Source: Eunapius fragilis
Lineage: Eukaryota > Porifera > Demospongiae > Spongillida > Spongillidae
Direction of reading: 5' to 3'
Assembly (NCBI GenBank): GCA_963681505.1
Contig: OY811971.1
Location: 17,872,234 to 17,936,233 of the forward strand
DNA length: 64,000 bases
Below the pieces are notes generated by a model. It did no database searches and was not told the DNA's origin. It worked only from the letters and a program-made list of their open reading frames with translations. Both the position numbers and the translations under genes were made by a program. Shown piece by piece: positions 45,166-56,544 of this stretch. How positions within the stretch are numbered: position 1 is the first letter of the stretch; each line of letters starts with the position of its first letter.

Positions 45166-46490
45166 TTTTAAACCCGTAATGAATAATTATCATTAGTAAC
45201 AATTAAGCGAAGTAAAGATGGCTGAAATTCGTAATACAACTGCAGCTCTGCGAGCAAACAAACGGCAAGGCAGTATCATGACGTTATGTAGTGTTGTGCG
45301 CATGATATAAAAAAAAGCGTTGGCGGCTGGGGCTCCGCCCCAGACCCCCTACACCGCTTCATCATAGATTATTTAGACAGGGATTGGAAACGGGTCACGT
45401 GAGCCATACATTTTATGGTAGAAGGGTATGCGCCGTCAATGTTATAATGGATAGCACCTTTTGAGTTTGGCGGGAAAATATCTTATAGCTGGTTTTGGTG
45501 AAATCCGTATCATGTAGAGTCTCGAATGTATTCCACCCAACTCATGAAAGGTAAGGTTTGTCTAGAAACGTGTTTGAAGTTCTAGTGAACGAGTTTTTAA
45601 TAAAAACTGAGAAATGAAGCTTTGTGAATCCTTTCTGGGCGTGCAAAAACTGTTCTGTACGTTTTTTGACCTTGATTTTTTGTATACAAGCTCTTCGTAG
45701 CAATCTGAATAGAACTGGATAGGTTTTTCCCTTTTCCCTAGCTTTGAAAACATAAAGTGACACGAAACAGCGTTTTAGACATACAGTCAGTTCTGGGCGT
45801 ATAGCTACTTTTGTACATATAAGAACAATATAAACTGAACTATTTATTAAGAGCCACTAAGAGCTTTGATCACGTGCATAAACACGAAGTTCATGTACAC
45901 ATGCTCGAAATGACCATAACCGGCACTTAGTTACCAATTCACATGCAGGACGCCCATCAATAGCTTATTAGATTGAGCTTAGAGAACGATGAGCAAACGA
46001 ATAAGCTTTTAGTTTTTGTTTTCATTAGGCAACACGGAAAGCATTATGGTAAGCAAAAAAAAATTTTATATGTTACTAAAAAATTACGAACATGTGCGAG
46101 GGGTGGGGGGGGGGCGGGCAAGAAAACTTTACGGACCCCATCGTCCAATATTAAATGTATATTGTAGAGTTTAAAGAGAGGATTACGAATCTGCTTTCAA
46201 AATTAAAATCTGACTTAAAAGAAAAAAGATATAATGGTTTTAAAAAGGGGGCGTAGGGGGGTGGTACCCCCTGCTAAAATTAAATTTTAAAAGAAAAAGT
46301 TTTTTAGTTTCGCTTCAAATTTACATGGGAGTTGCATTAATCTGTTTCTCCCAGCCAAAGGACGTCACTGAGACCCCATACATAATCGCCAGATACTTGC
46401 AAAACTAGCAGCGAGGAAGTTAACGCTTAACCCCCTCGTCCTTATAAGGTTGAATGGATGTGATAGGTGTGGCAAATTAATTTATAACGT

Positions 46491-46823
46491 ATGACGGCAC
46501 GGAAGACTGCAGCGATGAACCAGCAGCCACCTTCAAAAGAGGAAGTGGCTTCTGAGCAAGTGCTGCTTCTACCGAGGAACCCGTTGTTTGTGAGGAATCC
46601 GTTCGATCGTAGTGTAGTGGAGCAGGACCACAGGTTGCCTAAGCTGTCGGGGGTACATGTACTAGATGTGCCCTTCTTCCTTCGTGCAAAGGACTATGTA
46701 GCACAAGAAGGTGAAGAGGCTAACGATAGACTTCACCAGGTTGAAGATAATGCTGCATCTGTTACCAACTCTCTCTCATTTGGATCATTCGACGCTGTGG
46801 GAACAAGTATTCATGCAGACTAA
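46491..46823 (+). CDS. Unrecognised open frame upstream of the vitellogenin-domain gene, copy B
   Basis: The frame is open for 110 residues: NQQPPSKEEVASEQVLLLPR, NPLFVRNPFDRSVVEQDHRL, VLDVPFFLRAKDYVAQEGEE and SLSFGSFDAVGTS. The same frame is destroyed by a 4 bp insertion in copy A. It could be a real exon whose splice sites I cannot place, perhaps of the gene at 46912. It has no signal peptide or recognised domain. Confidence 0.45.
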   Translation: MTARKTAAMNQQPPSKEEVASEQVLLLPRNPLFVRNPFDRSVVEQDHRLPKLSGVHVLDVPFFLRAKDYVAQEGEEANDRLHQVEDNAASVTNSLSFGSFDAVGTSIHAD

Positions 46824-46911
46824 TAATTATTTATGTGCACATAGTATACACAAAGGCAAGTAATGGCAGATAGAAATGCACCGATATACTGCCCTAAACT
46901 AAAACGGGAAG

Positions 46912-47279
46912 CATCTGCAAAAGGGAGACAAGTTTACTGTACAACGCCTTGACCTAAACTTTAGTTCCGAAGATGAAGTGACAACATTATCTGGTAAGGA
47001 ATTCCAAATATTACAAATATGATACAAATAACAAGTTATTATACTATGTAACTATGTATGAGTCAACCAACTAAGTAAGGTCTGAGACTTTAGCACCAAA
47101 TATTAATAATTCGGACAGAGAAGAGAAATTATGACGTGGAGGACTTAGCTTAAGTTTAATGGATGTTGTGATAAGGCATTCGCTATGTGATCAGATCAGG
47201 TACTGATTGTGGTGTAAAAAGGGGTGTAGGGTGGTGGGTACCCTTGAAATCTGAGGATGGGTGTTCAAGAAATACTTCT

Positions 47280-47312
<33 letters not shown>

Positions 47313-50300
47313 GAACATATACATTAACAAAGTACATGAAAATCAACATCGAGCTGCTAATTGAAAAGTATCTGTCGTTGATCGTGGGGCACTACGTGAA
47401 TTTTGTATTGTCATTTTGGATGGACTTACGTGCGCACAATCGGTGCAAACACATGCATTGAGATGTAAATTTGAGCTGTATAACCACTTGGTTTTAATTA
47501 TCTTCGTTCATTTCACAGGTAACATGATAAAGAAGTTGCTCATCTTAGAGTCCGTGCGCGGGCCTCTTCCCGGGTACATTCCCGCGGTAAAGGAAGTCGC
47601 AGAATATCTTAATGCGGTGAGTACATCTAATGCACCAATAGAAATGCTCACGCTCCACGTTAAGAGCGTGCTCACGATATTTACCACATGGGGTTAAATA
47701 ACAATGAAAAGCATGAGAAAGGGAGGGGCATCATAGTCCAAAACGTCTTTCATAGTAGTCATGAATGTGCAGTCCTGGACACCAATACTAAGTAATGGAT
47801 AAGGGCGAGAGCTTATTTAGGTTTGGTTTACGATCTAAGTGAAATATCAGCACTTCAACCTTTTAAGTAATCATTTAGTTTAAGTGGCCAGCAAAACACA
47901 TTATTATAGCCATCGGGTGATAAAGAAGAGGGGAAACTTCTGATGCAACTAATTTAAATTGGTGGGAACAGTCGGAGAAAATGCAGTACTTTAATAATAA
48001 TATTAATATCATATCAAATGCTTCATGACCCGCATTTATATGTGCGATAAACGCACAGTTGTATTGATTTAGATGCAAACATCTGCCAAAGATAGTTATT
48101 TTTATTGCTTAACTAGCAAATTAAAGTATCGTGCTGCACGCCACCTCTTCTTTGTATTAGTATTCTCATTTATATATTTTCAGACTTCATCAGTGCTGGA
48201 AAAGGACGCTGAGATGAGGGTTCTTCTTTATTCTTTCCTTGCAGCTGAGGGAAGTGAATTTTCACAGGAGGTAAGACCGAGAGCTTATTTATTAAATGTC
48301 AGTGACTTTGCAACTAATTTCACGTATACTCCTGTTGTATAGTCGTGCAGTGGTAGATCATGGTGGATTGATACGCGTAGAATTTATTCTGCTTGGTGAT
48401 TTGGCATATTGAACATAGACTCCTTTTAATAATATCAGATAATGGTGTCACAATGCTGCACATGAGTCAAAATTCAATGTCCATACTTAAAACTGTGCTT
48501 GGGAAAGCTGATTATTGTATAAAATTCATTCGACGAATGGATAACAGTCACCTTGTTTCTATACACATGTATGCAGCATTTTGAAAGTGCAAGATAATTC
48601 ACTATAATACTACCCTTATTCATATGTGTACACACACAGATTTTAATTCATGCTCTTGAAGCCACCAATCAAATGAAAGAGAGAAATTCGCTGATAGTGC
48701 AGATAGCCTTTATGAGAAATGTGAAAGTAAACATTCTCTCAAAACTTGAAGGGTTTATCACCATCAGCAGTGATGTCACTGACACATTATTGCTGGCGTA
48801 TGGTGCCCTAGCGTCAAAGTCTTCACCTGAAGTTCAGAATCGTATTGTGCAGTTCTTGGAGCAGAAGATGGATTCAAGCGGCGATCATGCAACACTGATA
48901 CATTACATCCATTCGCTTGGAAACACAGAGTCCAGCCAAGCGAATAAAAAAATTGTCGAGTTCATCAAGCACGTTAATCCAAGTGTTCGGATGGCGGCAG
49001 TATACGGACTCAGATACGGAGTGGAGAAGAAGGAAGTACAAGACGCTTTGCTGTACGCCGTTCGTCAAAACAAAGATGCCGAGTTCACCGAAGCTGTGGT
49101 TCGTACCCTTGTGGCCGCGGCCGAGAACAAACAACTGACATCAATGGAGCCAATCGATGGCGTCTTTTTCGAAGAATTGTTGGATCAAACGAGAAATAAC
49201 ACAGTCACTCGAAGCATTCTGTCCAACTACGTTAAACTGTTGGGATCGAAAGTTCCAGCCAAATGGAACGATCTGATGAACAAGATGGTGCAGAAGAGGG
49301 ACGCAAAGTGGGACAAAGTCAACAGTGTGTACGACGAGGTGGAGAATATCAACGATCGTAAAAGTGACCTGCAGAATTACCCCCTTAACAGAGGGTACCT
49401 GTGGGGCAAATCATTAGGAGTGAGTGACTTAAAGCTGGATGTCGGGTTGGGTGCTTTCATGGGTTACGGAGGCAAAGCTAATCCCACCTCCTTCAAGTTG
49501 TTCACTAGGGGGGTTGCCAAGGGATACGCATTTGGGCACACCAAAACCGCCTTTGATGCTCAGATGTACAGCATTAACGCACCTGGAGGAAGCATCGAAA
49601 ACAGATTATACATCGCCATAGCGGGCAAGGTGCTGGTCGACTACTCGAAGGAGATCCCGACCTGCAAAAACTGGGAATACCCTCTGTACCATAGCCCGAG
49701 CTACACTCTGTTGACGGCTTCGAGCAAAGTGTACATCTATGTCGCGTACTTGGATTTCACTTTCTCTCTGAGCGCCAAACTCGATATCAAAGCCACCCTC
49801 ACAGCATGCATCAACATGTGTGTCCAGGCCAAAGGGACCCTCGTCCCCTCTGTGACCGTGACGGCCACGGCTGATGCTGCCAGAAACTTCATGGTGAGTT
49901 TAATACTTTTGACGAAAGCATGTTAAGTCATGGGGGTAGGGGGTATGAGATCCTTTTGTATCGTCCTCCAAGGCTCTCATGTGAGAATACATGTAAACGT
50001 GACCATGAGCGAATGGTTGAAGAGTACTTTTATAATATATGCTTATGCCAAAGTTTCTCATTGTATCCCCTGTACACTGATCCTAACATTTGTTGCAGTC
50101 TTGCAGCTAGATATGCGGTTTGTTATAAGGAGTTATGGTTTTGTGCTGCTCCGCCTGCACGTGTCTAAACACATATACTACATTAGGTGGGTACACAAAG
50201 ACGGGTATAAAGGTGAGAGAATTATGAAGGATAGTGCACGTGGGAAGATGAAGAGGTTAAAATAGCACAAAATTGAATTCATCACATGCAGGAAGTAGTG

Positions 50301-50699
50301 ATAGTAGGGATCGCCATTTCTGCTAGCTTCCAGTACAATCCAAGTCCCCAGCTTACTGGAGGATATTTGCTCTCCTCGGGAACACATGAATTTTGCTTCC
50401 AAATCACCCACGGATGGCCCAATAACGCTGTCAACATATTTGCCTACTATCAGACACGACGGGTGGACTTGTGCACCGGATTGTTTGGAGGGAAATATGT
50501 AAGTTAGAATTATTTTATAATTATCAATTACGGTTTGTATTTTGTTGCATTAAAGCCTTGTGGGTTCAGCTGGAGTGACAAGATAAAGAGGGATAAAGCG
50601 TCAAAGGAGTGGGCCCTACCCAGCTATGGTCCAAACAGGCTGTGGAGTAGCTGCGAACCAGCAAAGAATCAATGTCCGGCCATTACCAAGAAACATTGA
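46912..50699 (+). CDS. Vitellogenin-domain (large lipid transfer protein-like) gene, 3' part, copy B
   Basis: Exons 46912-46993, 47519-47616, 48184-48270, 48640-49893, 50292-50498 and 50556-50699 (TGA 50697-50699) match copy A in length except for one codon fewer in the large exon (a Ser of GGSSIENR). Splice sites are kept. By hand count the large exon differs from copy A by about 11 replacement and 7 silent codon changes in 418, plus the indel. Domain content is as in copy A. Both copies look equally intact, so neither can be called the dead one. Confidence 0.72.
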
Positions 50700-51295
50700 G
50701 AGACTGCTACTCATTGTATCTGCTGACTCATTGCTAGAAAATGTAGGTAGAACATTATTGAAATGTATAGAAACTTTGACTATAGCAGTAGACATCTGTT
50801 TTAGTGATCGCGTTAGCCAACCCGCATACACATGCCATTTACCCTCCCCATCTAGAATTCGTAATTGCGCCTGTCAAATTTACCGCGTTTTTCTTGGGGC
50901 TTTGCTCCTCATTTTATGATGTTCCAACCCTTTTATAGCTCAGTCCTGAATAATAAATTATTTAGGTCCTATGTACTATCAGCACACAAAGTTTGCTGCC
51001 TTACCTATTAATTCCAGCATCGTAGAAGTACCCATCAGAGGTAATATGTGGCGTTACTTCTGTTTTCCATACTTGCGTGAAGTGACTTTCTCAACCTGCT
51101 CTTCGAAACAACTCACAGAAATCGTTTGCTGACGCATTAAAATTGTCTGCAAGCAAAGGTATCGGACGGACGTGTCTTTCACAGTTTAGATCTATGAAAA
51201 CATATTAAAAATACCTTAATTCGGAAGAGTATTGCTCTTACGAATTAACAGATACGTTTTATCGGATGTTGTGTGGTGTCGGACATCTGTAACGG

Positions 51296-52126
51296 TGTCA
51301 GAGGCATTAATGACTCCCAGGCATAAATGACTCCACCGGTCATTTATACGCCTAAGGTGAAAATGACTCCTCCTAGGCATATAGGACTCCCCACGTGAAT
51401 TCCATAAGCCACGTGTAGTTGTCGAAGTGAGAAAGCTCGCTCACAGGGACAAGGACGAATTCAGTGTTGTCGAGGATTACCTGCGTAGGAATCAATATCC
51501 TGAGGGAATTTAGAAGGGAGATAAGGCCAATCTAAGGCGCAAATGCAAAAACTTCAAGTTCGACTGTGGAGTGCTCTATAAACCAAGCGTTTCAGGATAC
51601 ATTTGATATGCACATGTAGGCTGCCAGAATCATCTGATTACAACGTAATACAGTGTGATCAATGCCAACAGTGGTATCATTTCCGCTGCATGAACATTCA
51701 GCAAAAAAGTGTTCCTGCATCATGGTTGTGCATGAATTGTCGGTCTGTATAAGTAGCAAGTAGACTGTGATATTATTTGTCTTTGTCAGTGTTCAATAAA
51801 CATTAGCTTCAACTTCAACCTTCCCAAGGCAGGAGTCAATTTTGTCTAGGCAGATAACAGGGGAATCATTTACATGCTTGTACATGTACGCCTTGGGAAG
51901 ATCGACGGGGAGTTAATAATGCCTAAGGCTGTAATAACTCTCGGGAGTCACTTTTATCAGGGGGAGTCATATATGCCTAGGCGTGAATGACTGGGGAGTC
52001 ATATATGCCTAGGCGTGAATGACTGGGGAGTCAAATACGCCTAGGCATATATGACCGGGAGTCATATATGCCTAGGCGCGAATGACGGGGAGTCAAAATT
52101 TAGGGGAGTCATTGGCGACTATGACA
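51296..52126. mobile_element. Ginger-like element with PHD finger and subterminal CCTAGG iterons
   Basis: The element begins TGTCAGAGGC and ends GACTATGACA, flanked on both sides by ACGG (51292-51295, 52127-52130). Copy A has the single site (ATGG, about 5797-5800). TGT...ACA ends and a 4 bp duplication fit Ginger transposons. Both ends are filled with copies of GGAGTCATATATGCCTAGGC. Inside, 51460-51600 reads FKFDCGVLY and related residues as at the N-terminus of Ginger/GIN1-type integrases (with a TAG), and 51620-51752 reads VIQCDQCQQWYHFRCMNIQ then WLCMNCRSV and a stop, a PHD finger. The catalytic core is missing, so this is an internally deleted derivative. Confidence 0.8.
51620..51752 (+). 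CDS. PHD-finger C-terminal exon of a Ginger-like transposase
   Basis: After an AG acceptor at about 51619 the frame reads RLPESSDYNVIQCDQCQQWY then HFRCMNIQQ and WLCMNC, with the Cys4-His-Cys3 pattern of a PHD finger, and stops at TAA. PHD fingers bind histone H3 tails. In transposases they may guide chromatin targeting, which is inference here. It cannot be made as part of a full transposase from this copy, because the core is deleted. Confidence 0.65.
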
Positions 52127-52725
52127 ACGGGTCCGACGTACAAGGTCGCTTTCCATCCTTGTCGTTGTCTTCCGCTTTCATTTTTTCTTCTAGCTCCCTT
52201 CATCAAACGAATTCTGATGTCATCGCCAACTATCAAATGCCATGAAGTAATAACAGCCATTGATGTCCCAGAGCTCAACACTTAAACTTGAGTAAAGAAT
52301 GAGCAGCTGGTATCATTAATCGCATGCGCAAACGCGCCTTGTATTACAGCTGGACTTAATAATGCAATACAGCAGCTAAGTGCACTTTTGAAGTTGACAG
52401 AAGAAGAGTTTTTAACGTTTACGGATTGTGAGAGTTCTAGTGATGCTTATTGTAGTGTCAATTCTAGCGATTGCACTAGCGCTAGTTAAGTCTCTTCATT
52501 GACGGGAATTAATTTCAGCGACTGCTGATTCCGAGCTGATTTCTACATCGAATCCTCTTTACCGACCAACTCATTGCTACGTTCCATTGCAAGTTTGAGG
52601 GACAATTTATTGGGAAAGGATATCAATTGTTCTAGTAGGGGCATTTATTAATTCAGACAGTAGATTCGTGTAATACATAACCGCAGGCATGACACCATGC
52701 ATGGAGGGGCTAAATTAAATATAAA

Positions 52726-53414
52726 CAAGTAAATAAAAACATTCTCTACGAGAAAGTTGGTGGGATATAGGATTTGATTATGACATTGGTGGTGTAAAAA
52801 GCAAGGAAACAAGGTCTTATCAGAAGGGAAAATGTCATAGTCCTGTATTTAGCACATTTCTAGGGCATTTGTTGTTTGTGTGCTAAATATAGGACTATGA
52901 CATTTTCCCTTCTGATAAGACCTTGTTTCCTTGCTTTTTACACCACCAATGTCATAATCAAATCCTATATCCCACCAACTTTCTCGTAGAGAATGTTTTC
53001 ATTTACTTGTTTTCTTAATTTTTTTTCATATATTATATAAAAGCGAGTCCTCCAGCCGATTCTGAAGCTATTGGTGAAATTTTCATCGCTTAGAGATGTT
53101 CCTGTCCTGAGTTATGCGTTGCCAAGAAGAAGGAGAAGAAGAAGAAGAATAAGAAGAAGAATGAGAAGACGACCCGCCCCTTGTTCCGAGACTGGGTACG
53201 AGGACGGGCAGTACACTCTTGTTCTCAACAACCACGCGGTTCAGCGACATGAAACAAAAACGAAACTACTCATTTTTGACTTCTAGATCGATTGCTAAAA
53301 CAAGCTACACGATCCGATCGTCGGGAGTGTTGTTACGTACGGGTCGCGTTTTTTTTTAATGACATTCATAGTCGTGGTCAAATCCTATATGGAAGTTTCT
53401 AACGAAACTTCCGA
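52726..53414 (+). mobile_element. Hairpin-headed element, copy 4 (complete)
   Basis: It starts CAAGTAAATAAAAACATTC after an A. The palindrome runs to about 53009, with its own arm sequence (TTGATTATGACATTGGTGG; GTCTTATCAGAAGGGAAAAT). A one-base deletion (TCTCTACGAG for TCTCTAACGAG) is present in both arms. The body has GAA repeats and ends in the hairpin GGAAGTTTC-TAAC-GAAACTTCC followed by GA and then T. Similarity between copies A and B of the duplication stops exactly at its first base, with A continuing TGCACG at 7298. Confidence 0.75.
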
Positions 53415-53851
53415 TATATATACTTTAAAACTACTTGATGTGTACATGTGTGTGCTTGCCTAGCAAGTCTCTGAAGTCTAATAATGTTACTTGACCAACT
53501 TATAATTTGCACAAATTTGAAGTTAAAGTACACGTACAATGCACCGTACAGCTCCACCCACATGTCCAAGGAACTTGTTTCATTGGAAAGTCACGTGGCA
53601 TACAATTTTGTTTATTTACCAACGCATGCAATGTGAAACATGGAAGCATTTTCCATGAAATGGGATATGTACTTTAGAAAATAAAATGTCGTCATAAGTA
53701 ATAGTTTAGATATCTCGAAACGAGCCCCCCCCCCCCCCAACTCTATGGTAGATCCGCCACTGGTGGTGATCTCGTCGAGCAACAGGTCACACGGCCGCGC
53801 GGACTTTCAATGCACATCACTGATATCGGCATCGGCATAGATATTAATAAA

Positions 53852-54191
53852 AGCATTCTCTAACGAGAAAGTTAGTGGGATATAGGAATTGGAGGCAAAG
53901 GTGGTGTAAAAAGGAGGAGAACAAGGTTTTGAGAAAAGGGTAAATGAGACAAAAACTCTATTTTTAGCACGTGTAAAAATGTAACAGAACCAAAAGAAGT
54001 GCTAAATATAGGATTTTTGTCTTATTTACCCTTTTCTCAAAACCTTGTTCTCCTCCTTTTTACACCACTATTGCCTCCAATTCCTTTATCCCACTAACTT
54101 TCTCGAATGTTTTTCGGCCTGTTTTTCTTTACTTGTTTCCTCTATTTTTTTAATTATCCTTTTTTTTATCGATTATTAATACTGGCAAGTG

Positions 54192-54222
<31 letters not shown>

Positions 54223-54488
54223 CTTCAATTACCATCACGAGCAGACGCCCGAATTTGTTTGGGATCACTGTAAGGAACGCGGGAGAATTCTAACACGTCG
54301 TCTGCTCTCCTCTTTTGTTTGCACAATTATAAATACACGTAAATGTCGCCATGGGAACGCTTCTATTTAACACTACGCCATACGTAATGATTACGTATGT
54401 CAGTTTTATGCTTTATTCATACATCTGATACTTGAAGATGGCCTTCCAGGAGATTCTAATGCGATTGGTATAATTGGCGCTCTTTAAA
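53852..54488 (+). mobile_element. Hairpin-headed element, copy 5 (truncated at both ends)
   Basis: GCATTCTCTAACGAGAAAGT opens a palindrome with the same arm subfamily as copy 1 (GGAGGCAAAGGTGG; GGGTAAATGAGACAAAAA), and the body matches 6310-6650 until 54488. The outer CAAGT start is missing, and the 3' part is replaced by the OTU-bearing segment. A C run of about 28 lies at 54192. Confidence 0.7.
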
Positions 54489-54596
54489 ACATTTAAAACA
54501 TCTGCTACGGTCGCCAATCGCTAAAATAAGATCTATTCATAGCCAATTTCCAGTGATCCTAGCGGTATATACATTACAAACCGCTATAAAATAGAA

Positions 54597-55559
54597 ATGG
54601 TTGACATGCACGTGACCCCAAAAATTAAAACTCCAGCCTCGTGTAGAGAAATGGTTGACTATATTAAGGTTATTCAGGAATTCTTGAACTATGGTAGTTA
54701 TCCAGTAGGATATTCCAAAGACCAAAATCGTTCATTAAGAAGGAAAGCGACGCTTAACTATCTAGTTAAATCTGGCGTTCTTTCTTATTCTGTCTCTTCG
54801 GTTTCGACCAAAGAACGGCGATGGAGAAGGGTTATACCAACAGAGGATGAGCGCCATCGCATCATGAAAAGCTGTCATGCTTCTGCTGAAGGTACGCATC
54901 GTGAGTACAAAAGGACTACTAAACACAGAGAAACTCTTTTTCACAATATAAGCTATATAGTCAATGTTTGGTTTTGCATTGATTCCTCACATTTCAAATA
55001 CAGTATGGATGCAATCACATACAACCCAGTGTATAGGTTGGCACATTTCGAGGTGCAACTCATTTGGATTGAATTTCATTATGGCAATAACCCTCGTCAT
55101 GATGCAGCACGTAGTAAAATGATCGGGATTTCTAAAAGACCCATTAGAACTGGAAGAATATCTGCAGATGGAAATTGCTTTTTTCGGTGCATTTCATTCA
55201 TCATCACTAGTACTGGATCACAAGACTACCATGAAGAATCGAGATTACTAGTAACAACATACATGGCTCACAATTCATCAAATGACAAGCTATCGATCCT
55301 TCTTCCCCCAAACATGTCAATGCAATCATATATTACACATTCAAAGATGCAGTCACCTGGAGAATGGGCTACAGAAATTGAAATCACTGCAACTTCCTGC
55401 TTGCTGAACACAGCAATATGTGTGTTTGCCTATAATGGAAAGATTTTTGAGTGGGTGCAATATTCTCCACATGAAGCAAAGAGCGACACACATCAAGAAG
55501 AGTGTATCTACATTACCAATGTGCATAATCATTTTGAACCTGTCGAAAGGATAATGTAG
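54597..55559 (+). CDS. OTU-domain protein with a Ginger/GIN1-type integrase N-terminus
   Basis: The frame is open for 320 residues. Residues 18-100 (VDYIKVIQEFLNYGSYPVGY, SLRRKATLNYLVKSGVLSY, DERHRIMKSCHASAEGTH) match the region before and into the HHCC zinc finger of Ginger/GIN1-type integrases. At about 54900 the sequence ACGCATC|GTGAGT is a likely donor, so a natural exon may end there, with the following 50 codons being readable intron. Residues about 150-318 form an OTU cysteine protease: ISADGNCFFRCISF (Cys194), and VHNHFEPV with the late catalytic His (312). OTU proteases cleave ubiquitin chains. OTU domains are found in some Ginger-type transposons. The integrase core is absent, so this is a deleted element copy, but the OTU part is intact. 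Confidence 0.72.
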   Translation: MVDMHVTPKIKTPASCREMVDYIKVIQEFLNYGSYPVGYSKDQNRSLRRKATLNYLVKSGVLSYSVSSVSTKERRWRRVIPTEDERHRIMKSCHASAEGTHREYKRTTKHRETLFHNISYIVNVWFCIDSSHFKYSMDAITYNPVYRLAHFEVQLIWIEFHYGNNPRHDAARSKMIGISKRPIRTGRISADGNCFFRCISFIITSTGSQDYHEESRLLVTTYMAHNSSNDKLSILLPPNMSMQSYITHSKMQSPGEWATEIEITATSCLLNTAICVFAYNGKIFEWVQYSPHEAKSDTHQEECIYITNVHNHFEPVERIM

Positions 55560-55849
55560 TGGAATTGATGTATTGTACTGTACTGAAGTCAATTTTAGCA
55601 TGACATTATATTATAAAGTCAATTTATTTATTCCACAACAACTGACACGATTTTGAACAATCCAATAGTCCCTGATCATGCATGCCTACAGTCTAATTCA
55701 TGCACTGATTGAATTTCATTTCTTTTGGATTAGTTGCTAATACGCTGTCCTGTTGAGAGGCAAGGTTCATTCTACTTACGTTTGAATCGATATATGCATG
55801 ACACTTAACATGTATGGACAATAATGGAATGTGCTATTGGGATTTTTAA

Positions 55850-56004
55850 ACGTTGGGGGACAATGTACCCTAGGGTGTATTGTCCGGGTAGGGGGGACAG
55901 TATAACCACGGAGGGGACATTATATCTTAGGGTGAATTGTCCGGGGGACCTAGGTTATGCTGTCCGGGGGGACAATGTCTGAGAGGACAATATATACTAC
56001 GACA
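55850..56004. repeat. Right terminus of the OTU-bearing Ginger-like element
   Basis: About six copies of GGGGGACAATGT/ATTGTCCGGG-type repeats lead to a terminal TACTACGACA, followed by CCGG (56005-56008). Ending in ACA next to a possible 4 bp duplication fits Ginger. The matching left end was not found near 54490. Confidence 0.6.
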
Positions 56005-56317
56005 CCGGTGTGAAAACGTCCTATTTCCAATCCTTCCGTATAATATCTATGGCATCGGCAACGCAAGGGGAAGTATGATGAACAGCACGTGATCACATTG
56101 TGGTGCAAATTAATTTGGATACTCCAGTTAGGCCTGTAAAATTCCACCGGAATTTCGGCATTTTCTAATTTTACAAAATGCCAATTATATACACATCGTA
56201 TACTACCGACAACGGTCTGTAAACCAACGGTATGCAGAAATATACGGTTTATCACTATTATGGCGAACAACGAGCGTCCTAATTGGCCAGAAAAAGACAA
56301 TCGAAGACACGGCCAGA

Positions 56318-56400
56318 CCCAAGGTTAGTCTCGTTCCCAGGCCACACTGGCAGCTGCGGATGGATTACATCACCGCTACGCGAGAAGTGGTCTGGGAAAC
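56318..56400 (-). repeat. GTCTGGGAACGAGACT unit, inverted copy
   Basis: GTTAGTCTCGTTCCCAGGCC ... GCTACGCGAGAAGTGGTCTG is the reverse complement of the unit at 11225-11300. Confidence 0.6.
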
Positions 56401-56544
56401 TGCCTAACAAAATTGGTTCTAGCACGACTAAGCACGTTCGTAACAGTTGTGACGTCATTGGGTGTGGCAACACTCATTAACGGTGTCATATAGGTCAATA
56501 AATGAATAGATGCAAGTTGTGCGATGGACCAGAGCCGACGCCGG

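Larger units (their letters stand above)
45820..54488 (+). repeat. Large direct duplication, block 1, copy B
   Basis: The partner of 176-7297. Co-linear similarity ends at 52725, where a hairpin-headed element starts. A stretch homologous to 6050-6645 reappears at 53855-54488, as part of an independent copy of the same element subfamily and not as shifted duplicated DNA. Confidence 0.92.
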
